Positions 7,350-15,288 of a DNA stretch of 64,000 nucleotides are shown here, one piece after another; the stretch's first letter is position 1; each line of letters begins with the position of its first letter. A program made the translations under genes and the position numbers. This DNA is from Paenibacillus xylanexedens (GTDB lineage: Bacteria; Bacillota; Bacilli; Paenibacillales; Paenibacillaceae), in assembly GCF_017874615.1 (NCBI RefSeq), contig NZ_JAGIKV010000006.1, positions 1 to 64,000 of the forward strand. Direction: 5' to 3'. The notes under the pieces were generated by a model. That model had not been told where the DNA came from. It made no database searches and saw only the letters and a program-made list of their open reading frames with translations.

Positions 7350-8090
7350 TCAAAATAGTGTCAGTTGCATATTTTCAATCCGGCGTTGTCCGCCTGCAGC
7401 AGATTCCGGGTCCTTCTCGATCACGATGTAATTCCTTCCTGTTCTTGCTGCAGCAACTGCTGTCGTACAGCTTCCACCGCAGTTATCAAGCACCGTTTCA
7501 CCGGGAGCCGTGTACGTCTTAATCAGGTATTCGCACAGCTCCACGGGCTTCTGGTTCGGGTGTGCGCGCTCCGGGTCGTCATTGTTAACCACCGAGTAAT
7601 ACAGCACGCTGCGTGGGTACCGCTCGGTTGATCCAGCTTCGTTTGACCATGGTGTCCCATCGCCGTAAACCGATGACTTGTGATTGTTCGTTGCCGCGTT
7701 CATCGGCTTGTGGCCCTGTGACATCTGCGGATAGTAAACGGGAGGACGTTTGTAAAATACCAGGATGTTCTCATGAGCCTGCAAGGGCATCAGTGATCTA
7801 TTTAAATGACCTGTTGCTTTGTTCTTCTCCCAGATCCATTCATATTTGAATAGTTTCATGTTGCTTGCCGCCAACGCCTTATCAAACGGCGCTTTGGCAA
7901 ACAGGACGATTGCTCCGTTGTCTTTGATCATCCGCTCATATTCCGGCCACAGTCTATCAAACGGGAGTACAGAGTCCCATGGGCTTTGTGTGGTCCCATA
8001 AGGCAGATCACAGAAGATCATGTCTATGCTCCCGTCCGGTATATCCGGGAAGACATCGAAGCAGTCCGCGTTGATGATCTGGTTGATCAT
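7350..8090 (-). CDS. site-specific DNA methyltransferase, beta class
   Basis: 246 residues. The catalytic motif IV DLPYG lies near residue 28 and the AdoMet-binding motif, here VLDNCGGSCTT, near residue 200. That order (catalytic first) is the beta class of amino-methyltransferases, acting on adenine N6 or cytosine N4. HPNQKPVEL near 177 is also typical. No restriction enzyme or target-recognition partner lies nearby, so it is probably an orphan phage methylase for protection or regulation. GAAGGGAG precedes the ATG. The glycine-rich motif is unusual (NCGGSC in place of FxGSG) but the rest is intact. Confidence 0.88.
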   Translation of the reverse strand: MINQIINADCFDVFPDIPDGSIDMIFCDLPYGTTQSPWDSVLPFDRLWPEYERMIKDNGAIVLFAKAPFDKALAASNMKLFKYEWIWEKNKATGHLNRSLMPLQAHENILVFYKRPPVYYPQMSQGHKPMNAATNNHKSSVYGDGTPWSNEAGSTERYPRSVLYYSVVNNDDPERAHPNQKPVELCEYLIKTYTAPGETVLDNCGGSCTTAVAAARTGRNYIVIEKDPESAAGGQRRIENMQLTLF

Positions 8091-8128
8091 GTTTGTCTTG
8101 TCTCCCTTCCTCTGTTATCCCCGGTGGG

Positions 8129-8272
8129 CTATTCGCTAATTTCATCAGTTATATTGATAGAATTTGTAATGCCGTTATCGCACAAAATTTCATGTAAATC
8201 TTTAGCGATGACCTCAACATCCTCGACCTTCTCAACTGTTATAAAAACTTCAACTTTCACACAGAAACTCAT
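8129..8272 (-). CDS. small phage protein, 47 aa
   Basis: Reads MSFCVKVEVFITVEKVEDVE and ends NITDEISE. GGGAGG lies 8 bases before the ATG. It fills the space between the methyltransferase and the Cse60-like gene. A beta-alpha pattern of short alternating strands is likely; family unknown. Confidence 0.55.
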   Translation of the reverse strand: MSFCVKVEVFITVEKVEDVEVIAKDLHEILCDNGITNSINITDEISE

Positions 8273-8306
8273 GGGTGTATCCTCCCTTAGATGGTTTATT
8301 GGTGGG

Positions 8307-8531
8307 TTAACCTGTAGTTTTGTATATGATTAAGGCTGTTTCTCCTAAAGCCATTTCATCGTTTGCGTCTGGTAGAGTGTACGTCCCGTACTTTATATCA
8401 ATGATCTGCGTTTCTACTGGCTGACCTGACAACCATTCGTTAATGTGATTGCTTATTGGCCCTGATGAAGTGAATGCTCCGTGAAACACTTCAATTTGGT
8501 GAGTTTGAATTTGGCCTGCTGTGCCTAACAT
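8307..8531 (-). CDS. Cse60-like small protein
   Basis: 74 residues. ISNHINEWLSGQPVETQIID followed by IKYGT and ending TALIIYKT resembles the small Cse60/DUF2758 fold, in which an N-terminal helix precedes xIIDIKY and a final strand. In B. subtilis cse60 is a sporulation gene, but phage copies are common and their role is unknown. The assignment is by pattern only. Confidence 0.5.
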   Translation of the reverse strand: MLGTAGQIQTHQIEVFHGAFTSSGPISNHINEWLSGQPVETQIIDIKYGTYTLPDANDEMALGETALIIYKTTG

Positions 8532-8551
8532 GTTCTATCCCTCCCTGTGGG

Positions 8552-8728
8552 TTATGCGTTGTATTGGTGATAACTCCGGACCTTTTTCCTTGGCTTTTTC
8601 CACTCTGGAACGTCCTTTGGATAGACCAAGTACACTTCACCGATCACTTTCCCTCTGTCGTCTTTGATAATGTCCCAGGGTATCTCCGAAAAGTAGGGAT
8701 CATATCGCACCTCGTTTGGCTTCTGCAT
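8552..8728 (-). CDS. small phage protein, 58 aa
   Basis: Begins MQKPNEVRYDPYFSEIPWDI and has a basic tail (VPEWKKPRKKVRSYHQ). GGAGGGAAAGC precedes the ATG. It fits exactly between its neighbours in the operon. No family recognised. Confidence 0.6.
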   Translation of the reverse strand: MQKPNEVRYDPYFSEIPWDIIKDDRGKVIGEVYLVYPKDVPEWKKPRKKVRSYHQYNA

Positions 8729-8741
8729 GCTTTCCCTCCGT

Positions 8742-8927
8742 TCATTTTGTCAGCTGCTTGCCGAGTTCTTGGATTTGTTTGCCTACATCACATTGTTTGT
8801 TGCAATGGTTATCTATTTTTGAAAAGTTGCTGCCGTGTAGTTTAGATAATTCATAGTGTGTCTTGCACCCTTTACATTTCTGATTCATTAAGAGATTGAT
8901 TTGAGTCAGCACGTCCAATCGGCTCAT
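8742..8927 (-). CDS. small zinc-finger phage protein
   Basis: 61 residues with CKGCKTH, then CNKQC about 20 residues later, a pattern like the small C2HC zinc fingers of phage and bacillus proteins (zf-C2HCIx2C type). It overlaps the dUTPase stop by ATGA. DNA binding is plausible but not shown. Confidence 0.6.
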   Translation of the reverse strand: MSRLDVLTQINLLMNQKCKGCKTHYELSKLHGSNFSKIDNHCNKQCDVGKQIQELGKQLTK

Positions 8928-9589
8928 ACGCCTGTGTGACCGAACCCACCGTCACCGCGTTCACTATCGCTTAATTCCTCAGCTTCTTCGAATGACACTC
9001 TGACCACTGGTGCAATCACACCCTGTGCTATCTTCATGCCTTTTTCGATCAAGATGTCTGTGTTAGTCCCGAAAATAGATTCCAAGTCTCCACCGTTAAA
9101 GATGTGGTCCACAATGATCCCAACCTCACCGCGATAACCAGCGTCAATCGTTCCCAGTTGCACTCGCAGCTTTGAATTAAGTGTCAGTCCGGATCTCGGA
9201 CGGATCTGCATTTCAAAGCCATCAGGTATCTCGAATGCCAAGCCCGTTGGCACCTTCTTTGTATCTCCTGCAGCAATAACCACGTCTTCCAGTGCTATCA
9301 GGTCAAATCCTGAATCTCCTGGTTTGGCGTATACAGGGATTGTTGCGTCTGGGTGAAGCTTCTTGATTTTCACATTCATCAGTTTTTTCAATACAGGTGG
9401 TGCAAGTTTGATTTTTCCCGACTCTACACTCCGCTGGAAGTTTTCTTTTGGGGTCAAGGGTTTTCTCATAGCCGCTTCTACGGGGTCTTCTCCAGCGTCA
9501 TGAACACTAGATTCCCAAGTTCTTTTCTTTATTCCATGTGATGTTGCCAATTCTTTGTAATCGTCCCAAAAGTGCGTGTGGTAACCCAT
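8924..9589 (-). CDS. dut: dUTP diphosphatase with N-terminal extension
   Basis: Hydrolyses dUTP to dUMP, lowering uracil in DNA and feeding thyA. The dUTPase domain spans about residues 72-221 and has the five trimeric-family motifs: PGDSGFDL, PRSGLTLN, GTIDAGYRGEVG, a motif 4 region and the Gly-rich tail RGDGGFGHTG. Residues 1-70 are an extra piece (MGYHTHFWDDYKELATSHGI...) not part of the usual enzyme. The extension appears genuine because the ribosome site (TAGGAGTGATTATCA) stands before its ATG and not before residue 71. Its role is unknown. Confidence 0.92.
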   Translation of the reverse strand: MGYHTHFWDDYKELATSHGIKKRTWESSVHDAGEDPVEAAMRKPLTPKENFQRSVESGKIKLAPPVLKKLMNVKIKKLHPDATIPVYAKPGDSGFDLIALEDVVIAAGDTKKVPTGLAFEIPDGFEMQIRPRSGLTLNSKLRVQLGTIDAGYRGEVGIIVDHIFNGGDLESIFGTNTDILIEKGMKIAQGVIAPVVRVSFEEAEELSDSERGDGGFGHTGV

Positions 9590-9658
9590 TGATAATCACT
9601 CCTATTCGTTGTTATATGAATTATTTGAATGATTCACTATCAAAATCAACTGTATTAC

Positions 9659-10189
9659 CTATGCTTTTTTCTTCTTCGTTTTAGGGCCTTCTAGAATCGC
9701 TTCTAAGACCTCTTGTTGGTATCTGGCTTTAGTTGTTCCAGTTAGCTTAGAAAGCGCAATCTGAGCTAGTACAAATGCGTCTCGCACGTTGTCTGAATCA
9801 TGTTCGAAACCCCAGTGTCGATAAATCGGAAGAACCATTGCATCTTTTTTGGTATTTCCTTTACCTGTAGCGAACTTCTTAACCTGTGAAGGCGTAGCTT
9901 CCAAGACAGTTAAACCGGAGTTGTTCAATACAAATCTTAAAGCGAACCCCACTCCATACTGTGTGCTCACTCCTTGGCCCTTTGATCCAAAGGAGAATCC
10001 CTCTATGGCTACCAAGCTACGTTTTGGAACCAAATCAATAATCTTCTGGCTGTAAGCCCATATTTCCGATGGTGTAGAGTATATTCCGGTCGTCAAGTGA
10101 ATCTCTTGAGCCTCATGCACCCTACCTTGTTCGTCCAGTCCGACCAAACCCGTCTTGGTGCTAGGATCAATTCCGTATACTAAATTCAT
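9659..10189 (-). CDS. RuvC-like Holliday junction resolvase
   Basis: 176 residues with an RNase H-like fold. The N-terminal strand YGIDPSTKTGLVGLD carries the first catalytic Asp (residue 7), VAIEGFSFG the Glu, and SDNVRDAFVLAQ the C-terminal acidic pair. Enzymes of this type cut recombination intermediates and branched replicating phage DNA. A Lys-rich tail follows. It sits downstream of the replication and recombination genes. Confidence 0.85.
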   Translation of the reverse strand: MNLVYGIDPSTKTGLVGLDEQGRVHEAQEIHLTTGIYSTPSEIWAYSQKIIDLVPKRSLVAIEGFSFGSKGQGVSTQYGVGFALRFVLNNSGLTVLEATPSQVKKFATGKGNTKKDAMVLPIYRHWGFEHDSDNVRDAFVLAQIALSKLTGTTKARYQQEVLEAILEGPKTKKKKA

Positions 10190-10452
10190 TTCGTTTCCTC
10201 CATCTGTAGTGGTTTGGCGTTCTTTACTCCCTTGAATTTCTTTTCCCGGTTTTCTGCAATTTGATCGATCATATCCAGCATTTTCTTTGCCATGTAATCC
10301 TGCCTTAACTCATGTGGGACACGGGCCATTGTCGCCTCTGTCGTTATCCGAGCTGAAATTTCATCTGCTGCTTTCAACTTCTCGAATAAATGCCATTCCC
10401 ACGGTTCAAATATTTCGTCCATCCGGGCGTTGAAGTCCACTATCTTCGGCAT
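10186..10452 (-). CDS. hypothetical phage protein, 88 aa
   Basis: Mostly helical, charged protein beginning MPKIVDFNARMDEIFEPWEW. The stop overlaps the resolvase start by ATGA. The first 47 bases overlap the end of another small gene in a different frame. Function unknown. Confidence 0.6.
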   Translation of the reverse strand: MPKIVDFNARMDEIFEPWEWHLFEKLKAADEISARITTEATMARVPHELRQDYMAKKMLDMIDQIAENREKKFKGVKNAKPLQMEETK

Positions 10453-10576
10453 CTCCGATCACTCCCATTCGCTTCAGATATTCTTTTGATGCCTCAATCC
10501 GTATGTCATAGTCCAATTCAGACTGTTGTGTTGTATCAATCAGTTCGTCGACCGTCATCCGTTCCAGTGGGTTCAT
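10406..10576 (-). CDS. small overlapping phage protein, 56 aa
   Basis: Reads MNPLERMTVDELIDTTQQSE. AGAGGAGGCTTCCC precedes the ATG. It overlaps the next gene by 47 bases and the previous by 41, each in a different frame, so this stretch codes densely. Predicted helical. Support is the ribosome site and protein-like composition. Confidence 0.55.
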   Translation of the reverse strand: MNPLERMTVDELIDTTQQSELDYDIRIEASKEYLKRMGVIGDAEDSGLQRPDGRNI

Positions 10577-10670
10577 GGGAAGCCTCCTCTATTCCAAATG
10601 CTTCACGTCCGCGGCGTAGGAATTCTTCGGGGTCCTGATCCATCAGGTCATAGTCGTCAATTTGTTTCAT
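10536..10670 (-). CDS. small overlapping phage protein, 44 aa
   Basis: Acidic peptide MKQIDDYDLMDQDPEEFLRR with a GAGGG box before the ATG. The start lies inside the end of the 61-aa gene upstream. Its first half looks like real protein; the second half overlaps the next gene. Confidence 0.5.
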   Translation of the reverse strand: MKQIDDYDLMDQDPEEFLRRGREAFGIEEASHEPTGTDDGRRTD

Positions 10671-10842
10671 TGCCGTTTCCCTCGAGCAAATTAATTGATT
10701 CTCCCTGAGGATGTGATTTAACTACTTGGAGAGGTTCAAAAACCTTAACTAACATCTGCAGCATTTGGGATTGTTGCTCTGTCAGAGCTACTGGATATAA
10801 GATTCCGTTCATCGAATAAAACAACACTGCTTGATCTTTCAT
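10657..10842 (-). CDS. hypothetical phage protein, 61 aa
   Basis: Reads MKDQAVLFYSMNGILYPVAL followed by a helical TEQQSQMLQMLVKVFEPLQV. It follows the helicase loader gene after a 14-base gap. The form (short strands then a helix) recurs in small phage regulatory proteins, but nothing specific is recognised. Confidence 0.55.
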   Translation of the reverse strand: MKDQAVLFYSMNGILYPVALTEQQSQMLQMLVKVFEPLQVVKSHPQGESINLLEGNGNETN

Positions 10843-10856
10843 ATCTCTCGTCCTCT

Positions 10857-11714
10857 CTATTCAATCATTTGTGCTCTAGCCCGTTCACGCCGCATGCTAG
10901 TAGCTTTATTCCGCACAAACTTACAAGATCCAATGATTCTATCAATGCACCGTCCGTCCTCGTCCAGTGGCTTGCCGTCCTTATCAGCTGAGAACCACTG
11001 TTCTAACCGTTCTGGGTCGAGGTTGGAAGTATATAGTGTTTTCTTGCCCTGCCGACCGTTGATGATTGGGAAAGCAACCGTTTTGTATTCGTAATCCGTT
11101 AAGTGTCCAGCGCCGATATCATCAAGCACTAATAGGTCCACTTCTATCGCCGCCCTGACGATGGCGTGTATGTTGATGTTCTTATCGCTTATAGAGGCCC
11201 TAGCGAGGTCAGAGAGCTTCACCCAATCCAAGAATAGGGTTGGATATCCATCGGCGTCTAACGAGCGCTGAATGGCTCTACAGAGGTGGCTCTTTCCTGC
11301 CCCAGTTCCACCGTAGAAAAGATATCCCATTTCCACATTCTCGAAATTGCGATAAAACTCTTTGGCTAACTCGAAACTCTTTTCTGTACCGGTCCGTTCC
11401 TTGAAGTTTTTGAATCCTGCATCCTTGAGTGAGTCTGGTACAAGATTCATCCGGTTGAACACCTTCTGAATTTCAATTGTCTTAGTGCGGCGTTCCTCAA
11501 TCACTTTCATCTTCTTGTCATGCTCAAGTTCACAATCGCAATGTATCCGAAGCTTCCGCATCTTCCCGAATACTTCATACTCGTTATAAGTGAGTAGCTT
11601 TTGGCAAACAATGCAGCAGCCCCAATGTTCCCATGGCGGATTACTCAATAGTGAATTCTGAATATTTTCCGGTAGAGCCTGTAGAAGATTGAATGGTTTC
11701 ATTTTCATCACCAC
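10857..11714 (-). CDS. DnaC/DnaI-like replicative helicase loader
   Basis: 285-residue AAA+ ATPase. Walker A YGGTGAGKSHL is at about 134-144, Walker B DLLVLDDIG at about 193-201, and TSNLDPERL is sensor 1. An N-terminal zinc-binding part (CCIVC...HCDC, about residues 33-61) is as in DnaI-type loaders. It would load the host DnaB-family helicase at the phage origin. It overlaps the replication initiator gene by 74 bases, a common pairing in phages of Bacillota. The start could be the first or second Met pair (MVMKMKP). Confidence 0.9.
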   Translation of the reverse strand: MVMKMKPFNLLQALPENIQNSLLSNPPWEHWGCCIVCQKLLTYNEYEVFGKMRKLRIHCDCELEHDKKMKVIEERRTKTIEIQKVFNRMNLVPDSLKDAGFKNFKERTGTEKSFELAKEFYRNFENVEMGYLFYGGTGAGKSHLCRAIQRSLDADGYPTLFLDWVKLSDLARASISDKNINIHAIVRAAIEVDLLVLDDIGAGHLTDYEYKTVAFPIINGRQGKKTLYTSNLDPERLEQWFSADKDGKPLDEDGRCIDRIIGSCKFVRNKATSMRRERARAQMIE

Positions 11715-12480
11715 CAGATAGATAATCTTTATAAGTTCCAGCGTTTAAATAAGTGGATGGCATTTTAGCAAATTGCCCGGTTGCTCCGATCGTCTTTTTG
11801 TCTGCTGCGTAACGTTCAGTGCATTGTATTAATAAATCTCGTTCAGACTCTTTAATTTTCTTCTTCCAGATGCCAAACGTTTTGGCTTTATCCTTGCGTC
11901 TGAATTTTGGATAGACTGTCCAGAATGATTCAAAGTCAACATGATAACCCTCGTGTTGAACCACCGGTTCAGCACTATTGTTTTTACTACTATTACTTTT
12001 ATCTTTTACTTTACTTTTACTTTTACTTTGTGTACTTTCTTCCCCAGTTTCTGCGTCAGAAACTATACAGGAATCCGGCAATAACTCTTTTTCCGCGCCA
12101 TCATTGGACTTTTTGCGCATCTTCTCTCTCTTCTCTACCACCACTTTAGAGCGTTTTTTAACTCCTCCAGAGGTTAAAACACCTCTTTCGACATATGAAG
12201 CACTATCAAAACACTCTCTTTTAATCGCTGTGTTCAACATATTTCCGAATTTCTCCGGTGATACTTCCACTTTCTTGGCGAGTATCTGGATGGTTTCTGC
12301 GTCAGAAACGTCTAGTTCGAAATTAGGCTGCCGATAAATGAGTTCAAGCAAAATGAAGTAGAATGCATAACCGTCATTTCCGTATAGCATCCTTAATGCT
12401 TCTATCTTGGTGTCATTTACGGCGTCCGTGTCATGAGGAAAATAATCCATTCCATCTTTGCGAGGACGCGCCATTGTCAC
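11641..12480 (-). CDS. phage replication initiator with DUF4373 domain
   Basis: 279 residues. The N-terminal domain (MARPRKDGMDYFPHDTDAVN through about residue 110) is the Lin1244/Lin1753-like DUF4373 domain found in phage replisome organisers. A Lys- and Ser-rich linker (residues about 115-170, KSKSKVKDKSNSSKNN) follows, then a small C-terminal domain with FWTVYPKFRRKDKAKTFGIW, a motif common in phage DnaD/DnaB-like initiators. It precedes and overlaps dnaC. The phage origin may lie in or near this gene, but I saw no clear iteron set. Confidence 0.82.
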   Translation of the reverse strand: MTMARPRKDGMDYFPHDTDAVNDTKIEALRMLYGNDGYAFYFILLELIYRQPNFELDVSDAETIQILAKKVEVSPEKFGNMLNTAIKRECFDSASYVERGVLTSGGVKKRSKVVVEKREKMRKKSNDGAEKELLPDSCIVSDAETGEESTQSKSKSKVKDKSNSSKNNSAEPVVQHEGYHVDFESFWTVYPKFRRKDKAKTFGIWKKKIKESERDLLIQCTERYAADKKTIGATGQFAKMPSTYLNAGTYKDYLSGGDENETIQSSTGSTGKYSEFTIE

Positions 12481-12821
12481 CCCTCACTCTCTTTAGCTCT
12501 CTTGTAAAGTTGTTCTCTATATTTTTCAGCCCAAGCTTTTCCGTTGGCTGTGTAATCAATCAAGTTGTGGCAGGTCCCGGTATTTACACTGGGACCACAC
12601 AACATAGCGACATCGTTTACTGTTGTTTCAACTTCAACTTTCCACCGTCTAATCAAGTGAGCGCATTCGAGATATCCACCCTTCCCGCAACGCTCACAAT
12701 AGCCTCCTGACCGTTCTAAGGCTTTATCATACACATCGCTAGTTATCTGCCCACGTTGCTTTGCAGTTCGCTTAAATCGCTTGTGTTTAGGCTTAGGGAC
12801 TGCTCTTAATTCAAATTCCAC
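12477..12821 (-). CDS. HNH-like zinc protein
   Basis: 114 residues. CERCGKGGYLECAHLIRR, then VNDVAMLC and CHNLIDY, gives the Cys pairs and AH...N...H pattern of HNH nucleases. The N-terminus is very basic (KPKHKRFKRTAKQRG). It sits between ssb and the replication initiator, so a role in nicking or processing DNA is possible. It could be a recombination accessory protein with a decayed HNH fold, since the spacing is not fully canonical. Confidence 0.6.
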   Translation of the reverse strand: MEFELRAVPKPKHKRFKRTAKQRGQITSDVYDKALERSGGYCERCGKGGYLECAHLIRRWKVEVETTVNDVAMLCGPSVNTGTCHNLIDYTANGKAWAEKYREQLYKRAKESEG

Positions 12822-12836
12822 AGAGTCGCCTCCTCA

Positions 12837-13241
12837 TCAAAAGGGCAGATCTTCATCTTTTATATCAATTGGTTTTCCGTCATCAACAAATGGATCATTA
12901 CTATTACTTGAATTACTCCGGTTACCACTGTTACCTTGATTGGATGAATCCAGGAACCGTACATTGTCGGCAATGCAATCATTGGTGTATACCGTTTTGC
13001 CTTCACTCTCATAACGGCCCGTTTGCCATCTTCCCTCTACAGCAACTAACCTACCTTTTTTCAAATTTTCCGCGCATGCTTCTGCAGTCTTTTTGAAAGT
13101 AACAATCTGAATAAAGTCTGCTTCATCTCCGCTACGACGATCACAGGCTATAGTAAATTTGGTAACGGCTGTTCCACTTTGGCCATATCTAAGTTCAGGG
13201 TCTCTAGTTAAGCGACCCACTAACACCACACGGTTCAACAA
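12837..13241 (-). CDS. ssb: single-stranded DNA-binding protein
   Basis: 134 residues. A standard OB-fold: MLNRVVLVGRLTRDPELRYG, then FTIACDRR, ADFIQIVTFKKTAEACAENL and GRLVAVEGRWQTGRYE. A Ser/Asn linker (SGNRSNSSNSN) leads to the acidic tip DIKDEDLPF that recruits partners. It would coat single strands for the neighbouring RecT and exonuclease. Confidence 0.96.
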   Translation of the reverse strand: MLNRVVLVGRLTRDPELRYGQSGTAVTKFTIACDRRSGDEADFIQIVTFKKTAEACAENLKKGRLVAVEGRWQTGRYESEGKTVYTNDCIADNVRFLDSSNQGNSGNRSNSSNSNDPFVDDGKPIDIKDEDLPF

Positions 13242-13255
13242 TTGAATTCCTTCTT

Positions 13256-14068
13256 TCAGTAGAATTTAAGTTCAGAAAAATGTTTGATTGTTTTTATTTT
13301 TTTTGTGGACCGGCAGTAATCACACTTTTCACAGCGTACCGGTTCAGCAGCACCTGATTTAACCGCCTTAACTCGCTCTATATGCTTGCCTACAATGTGC
13401 AGGCCTTGTTCTATTGCGTCATAGTCAAAATAGATAATATCGTGGTCTGGCGGCTTCTGCTTGGTCACAATGACCATGTGTGGCAGCAACCATTCATCCC
13501 TGCCATGTACAATTCTTTCAATCTCCGCGTACACTGCCATCTGCAGGTTGTATCCATAGTGATCGATGAAATTCTCATAGACTCCAATCTCGTTGTTCCA
13601 AAACTTGCCGTCCATTTCTTTCATGGTCTTCAGATCTGCGAAGATACCCGTTTGTGGTTGGTAACTGTCCAACATCACTTTCCATTCGATACCGAACAAC
13701 TCAGCTGACATGATGACTTCCTTTTCTCCAGCTAAGGCCTTCATTACAAGCGGATCGCTAGCCAAAACTTCAATCATCTTGTCACAGTGTTTGAATTGGA
13801 CCTTCAACTGCCCTGCTGTTTTACCAGTACTTGCGTACAGCTGAGGATTGTTTTCCTTGAATTCATCAAGAGTCCCCTCGTTCCAGGCATGGACATAATG
13901 ACCTTCATCAAATGCATCTATATGAGCCTGTTCCCATTCGCCGTTGATCTTTGCCATAGCACCAGCTTCACACCCTCCATATGAGGACAAGAAGCCTTTG
14001 AACTGGCTTACTGATATATATTGAAGGTTCGCTTCCTGACTAAAGTAGTTATCCTTGTTCAGTTTCAA
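13256..14068 (-). CDS. PD-(D/E)XK exonuclease, RecE/YqaJ-like role
   Basis: About 270 residues. ANLQYISVSQFKGFLSSYGG at the N-terminus, EGHYVHAWNEGT, LFGIEWKVMLDSYQP followed by GIFADLKTMKEMDG (the D...DLKT active-site pair) and YNLQMAVYAEI place it in the PDDEXK_1 (DUF3799) phage nucleases. CEKCDYC near the end with an earlier Cys could hold an iron-sulfur cluster. Such enzymes resect DNA ends to give the 3' strand used by RecT, encoded just upstream. The likely start is a TTG after AAGGTGATC, inside the recT end; GTG codons 9 and 15 bases earlier are alternatives. Confidence 0.85.
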   Translation of the reverse strand: MKLNKDNYFSQEANLQYISVSQFKGFLSSYGGCEAGAMAKINGEWEQAHIDAFDEGHYVHAWNEGTLDEFKENNPQLYASTGKTAGQLKVQFKHCDKMIEVLASDPLVMKALAGEKEVIMSAELFGIEWKVMLDSYQPQTGIFADLKTMKEMDGKFWNNEIGVYENFIDHYGYNLQMAVYAEIERIVHGRDEWLLPHMVIVTKQKPPDHDIIYFDYDAIEQGLHIVGKHIERVKAVKSGAAEPVRCEKCDYCRSTKKIKTIKHFSELKFY

Positions 14069-14846
14069 CAGGATCACCTTCACTTTCCGTTACCTCTGTG
14101 TACTCAGCTTCAATGATTACTGGTTCCGGATTAAGCGGGCTTTGTTGTTGAGGCTTAATTTCTTGGTTAAAGTCAATATCTCCAGCATCTTCAAACGCTT
14201 GGCGCTGCTCGATTGTGTCAAAATCAAGATCAATGTTCTTGCACAAGCGGCGCAATACCGTCTTGCGGTACATTTCTCCAGGAGTCACAACCCATGCTTT
14301 GGAATATTCACCTGTCTTATTGGACTTACGAGAGAAATTCACTTTAATTTTTTCTATCTCTTCGGTGCTCATGGTGTCATATTGCATGCTGCCATCTTGG
14401 AAAATTACAACTGCAAATGCTCCAATAATTTCAGCATTGTTAAATGAAAGTGGTTTAAAATGGACTGTTTGCTTCCCATCCACGATTTCTTCCGAAAAAT
14501 CATCTCCAACACGAACAACTTTCGCGTATATTTCGCTTACTGCTTTGGTGCTGTATTTTTTTGCAAGCTTCACTTCACCTTTATAGTCCGTCTGAAATTC
14601 GATCTGCCCTTTATATGGGATTGCATAACATTCTTTGTTAAAGAAATCTAATCCCAGAAACGCACCCTTGAGCATGGTTCTGGCTACGCTAACAGGATTA
14701 CATTCAGCGATACCATTTGTGTCTTGTAGTACAGTCATGCAGTTTTGCAGAAACCGGGTCTTGTTGAAACTGGAAGGCATAGCCTCCCGTTTAGAGTCCA
14801 AAAGCTTTTCGAGATTGTTGTGAATCACCAATAACTTATCCGACAT
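14049..14846 (-). CDS. recT: RecT single-strand annealing protein
   Basis: 265 residues. RecT/Bet landmarks are FLQNCMTVLQDTNGIAECNP, ARTMLKGAFLGLDFFNKECY, YKGQIEFQTDYKGEVKLAKK and the WVVTPGEMYRKTVLRRLCKN block. It pairs complementary single strands during phage recombination. The acidic C-terminal tail is unconserved. The next gene (exonuclease) overlaps its 3' end, giving the usual RecE/RecT-like pair. Confidence 0.95.
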   Translation of the reverse strand: MSDKLLVIHNNLEKLLDSKREAMPSSFNKTRFLQNCMTVLQDTNGIAECNPVSVARTMLKGAFLGLDFFNKECYAIPYKGQIEFQTDYKGEVKLAKKYSTKAVSEIYAKVVRVGDDFSEEIVDGKQTVHFKPLSFNNAEIIGAFAVVIFQDGSMQYDTMSTEEIEKIKVNFSRKSNKTGEYSKAWVVTPGEMYRKTVLRRLCKNIDLDFDTIEQRQAFEDAGDIDFNQEIKPQQQSPLNPEPVIIEAEYTEVTESEGDPVETEQG

Positions 14847-14903
14847 CTTTACAACCTCCTAGAAATTTGATAATATGACCGTAAATTCAATTTCAAATGT
14901 GTA

Positions 14904-15107
14904 TTACACGACTTCAGAGGGTGCAACCTTTGGAGTCGTTTTGCTTTCCAGTTCGTTTTGGGCGTCATGCAAGATATCAATGACTTCCTGTAGATCGTGT
15001 TGAAGAAAGTTACCTGTCTCTCGCATAATGTTAGATGCGGAATTCCCGCGAGGTTCTGTATTTTCTTGAAGCTGCTTTAGCTTCCGGATTGCCCTTTGGA
15101 GTGACAT
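14904..15107 (-). CDS. hypothetical phage protein, 67 aa
   Basis: Helical protein, MSLQRAIRKLKQLQENTEPR, just upstream of recT. Its first 77 bases overlap the end of the next gene upstream in another frame, a rather long overlap. It may be a small recombination accessory, but that is only from position. Confidence 0.5.
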   Translation of the reverse strand: MSLQRAIRKLKQLQENTEPRGNSASNIMRETGNFLQHDLQEVIDILHDAQNELESKTTPKVAPSEVV

Positions 15108-15288
15108 CGCCTTTCGCCTCCTTCTGTTGTCTTCTGATACGATCGTATTCCTGTCGCTGTGCTTGATTTATGAAGATGAATACTGGATAAGGACTATCAG
15201 AGTAACGACCTCCGACTTTCGATAGAGCGAGACGATCATTGAAATCATCACTTGCCTTGATGCGTACCTGCATTTGCATGTCATTCAC
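15031..15288 (-). CDS. hypothetical basic phage protein, 85 aa
   Basis: Reads MNDMQMQVRIKASDDFNDRL with a long basic helix (INQAQRQEYDRIRRQQKEAK). CAGGTG lies close before the first ATG and suits a start at the second or third Met better. It may bind nucleic acid; no family recognised. Confidence 0.5.
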   Translation of the reverse strand: MNDMQMQVRIKASDDFNDRLALSKVGGRYSDSPYPVFIFINQAQRQEYDRIRRQQKEAKGDVTPKGNPEAKAASRKYRTSREFRI

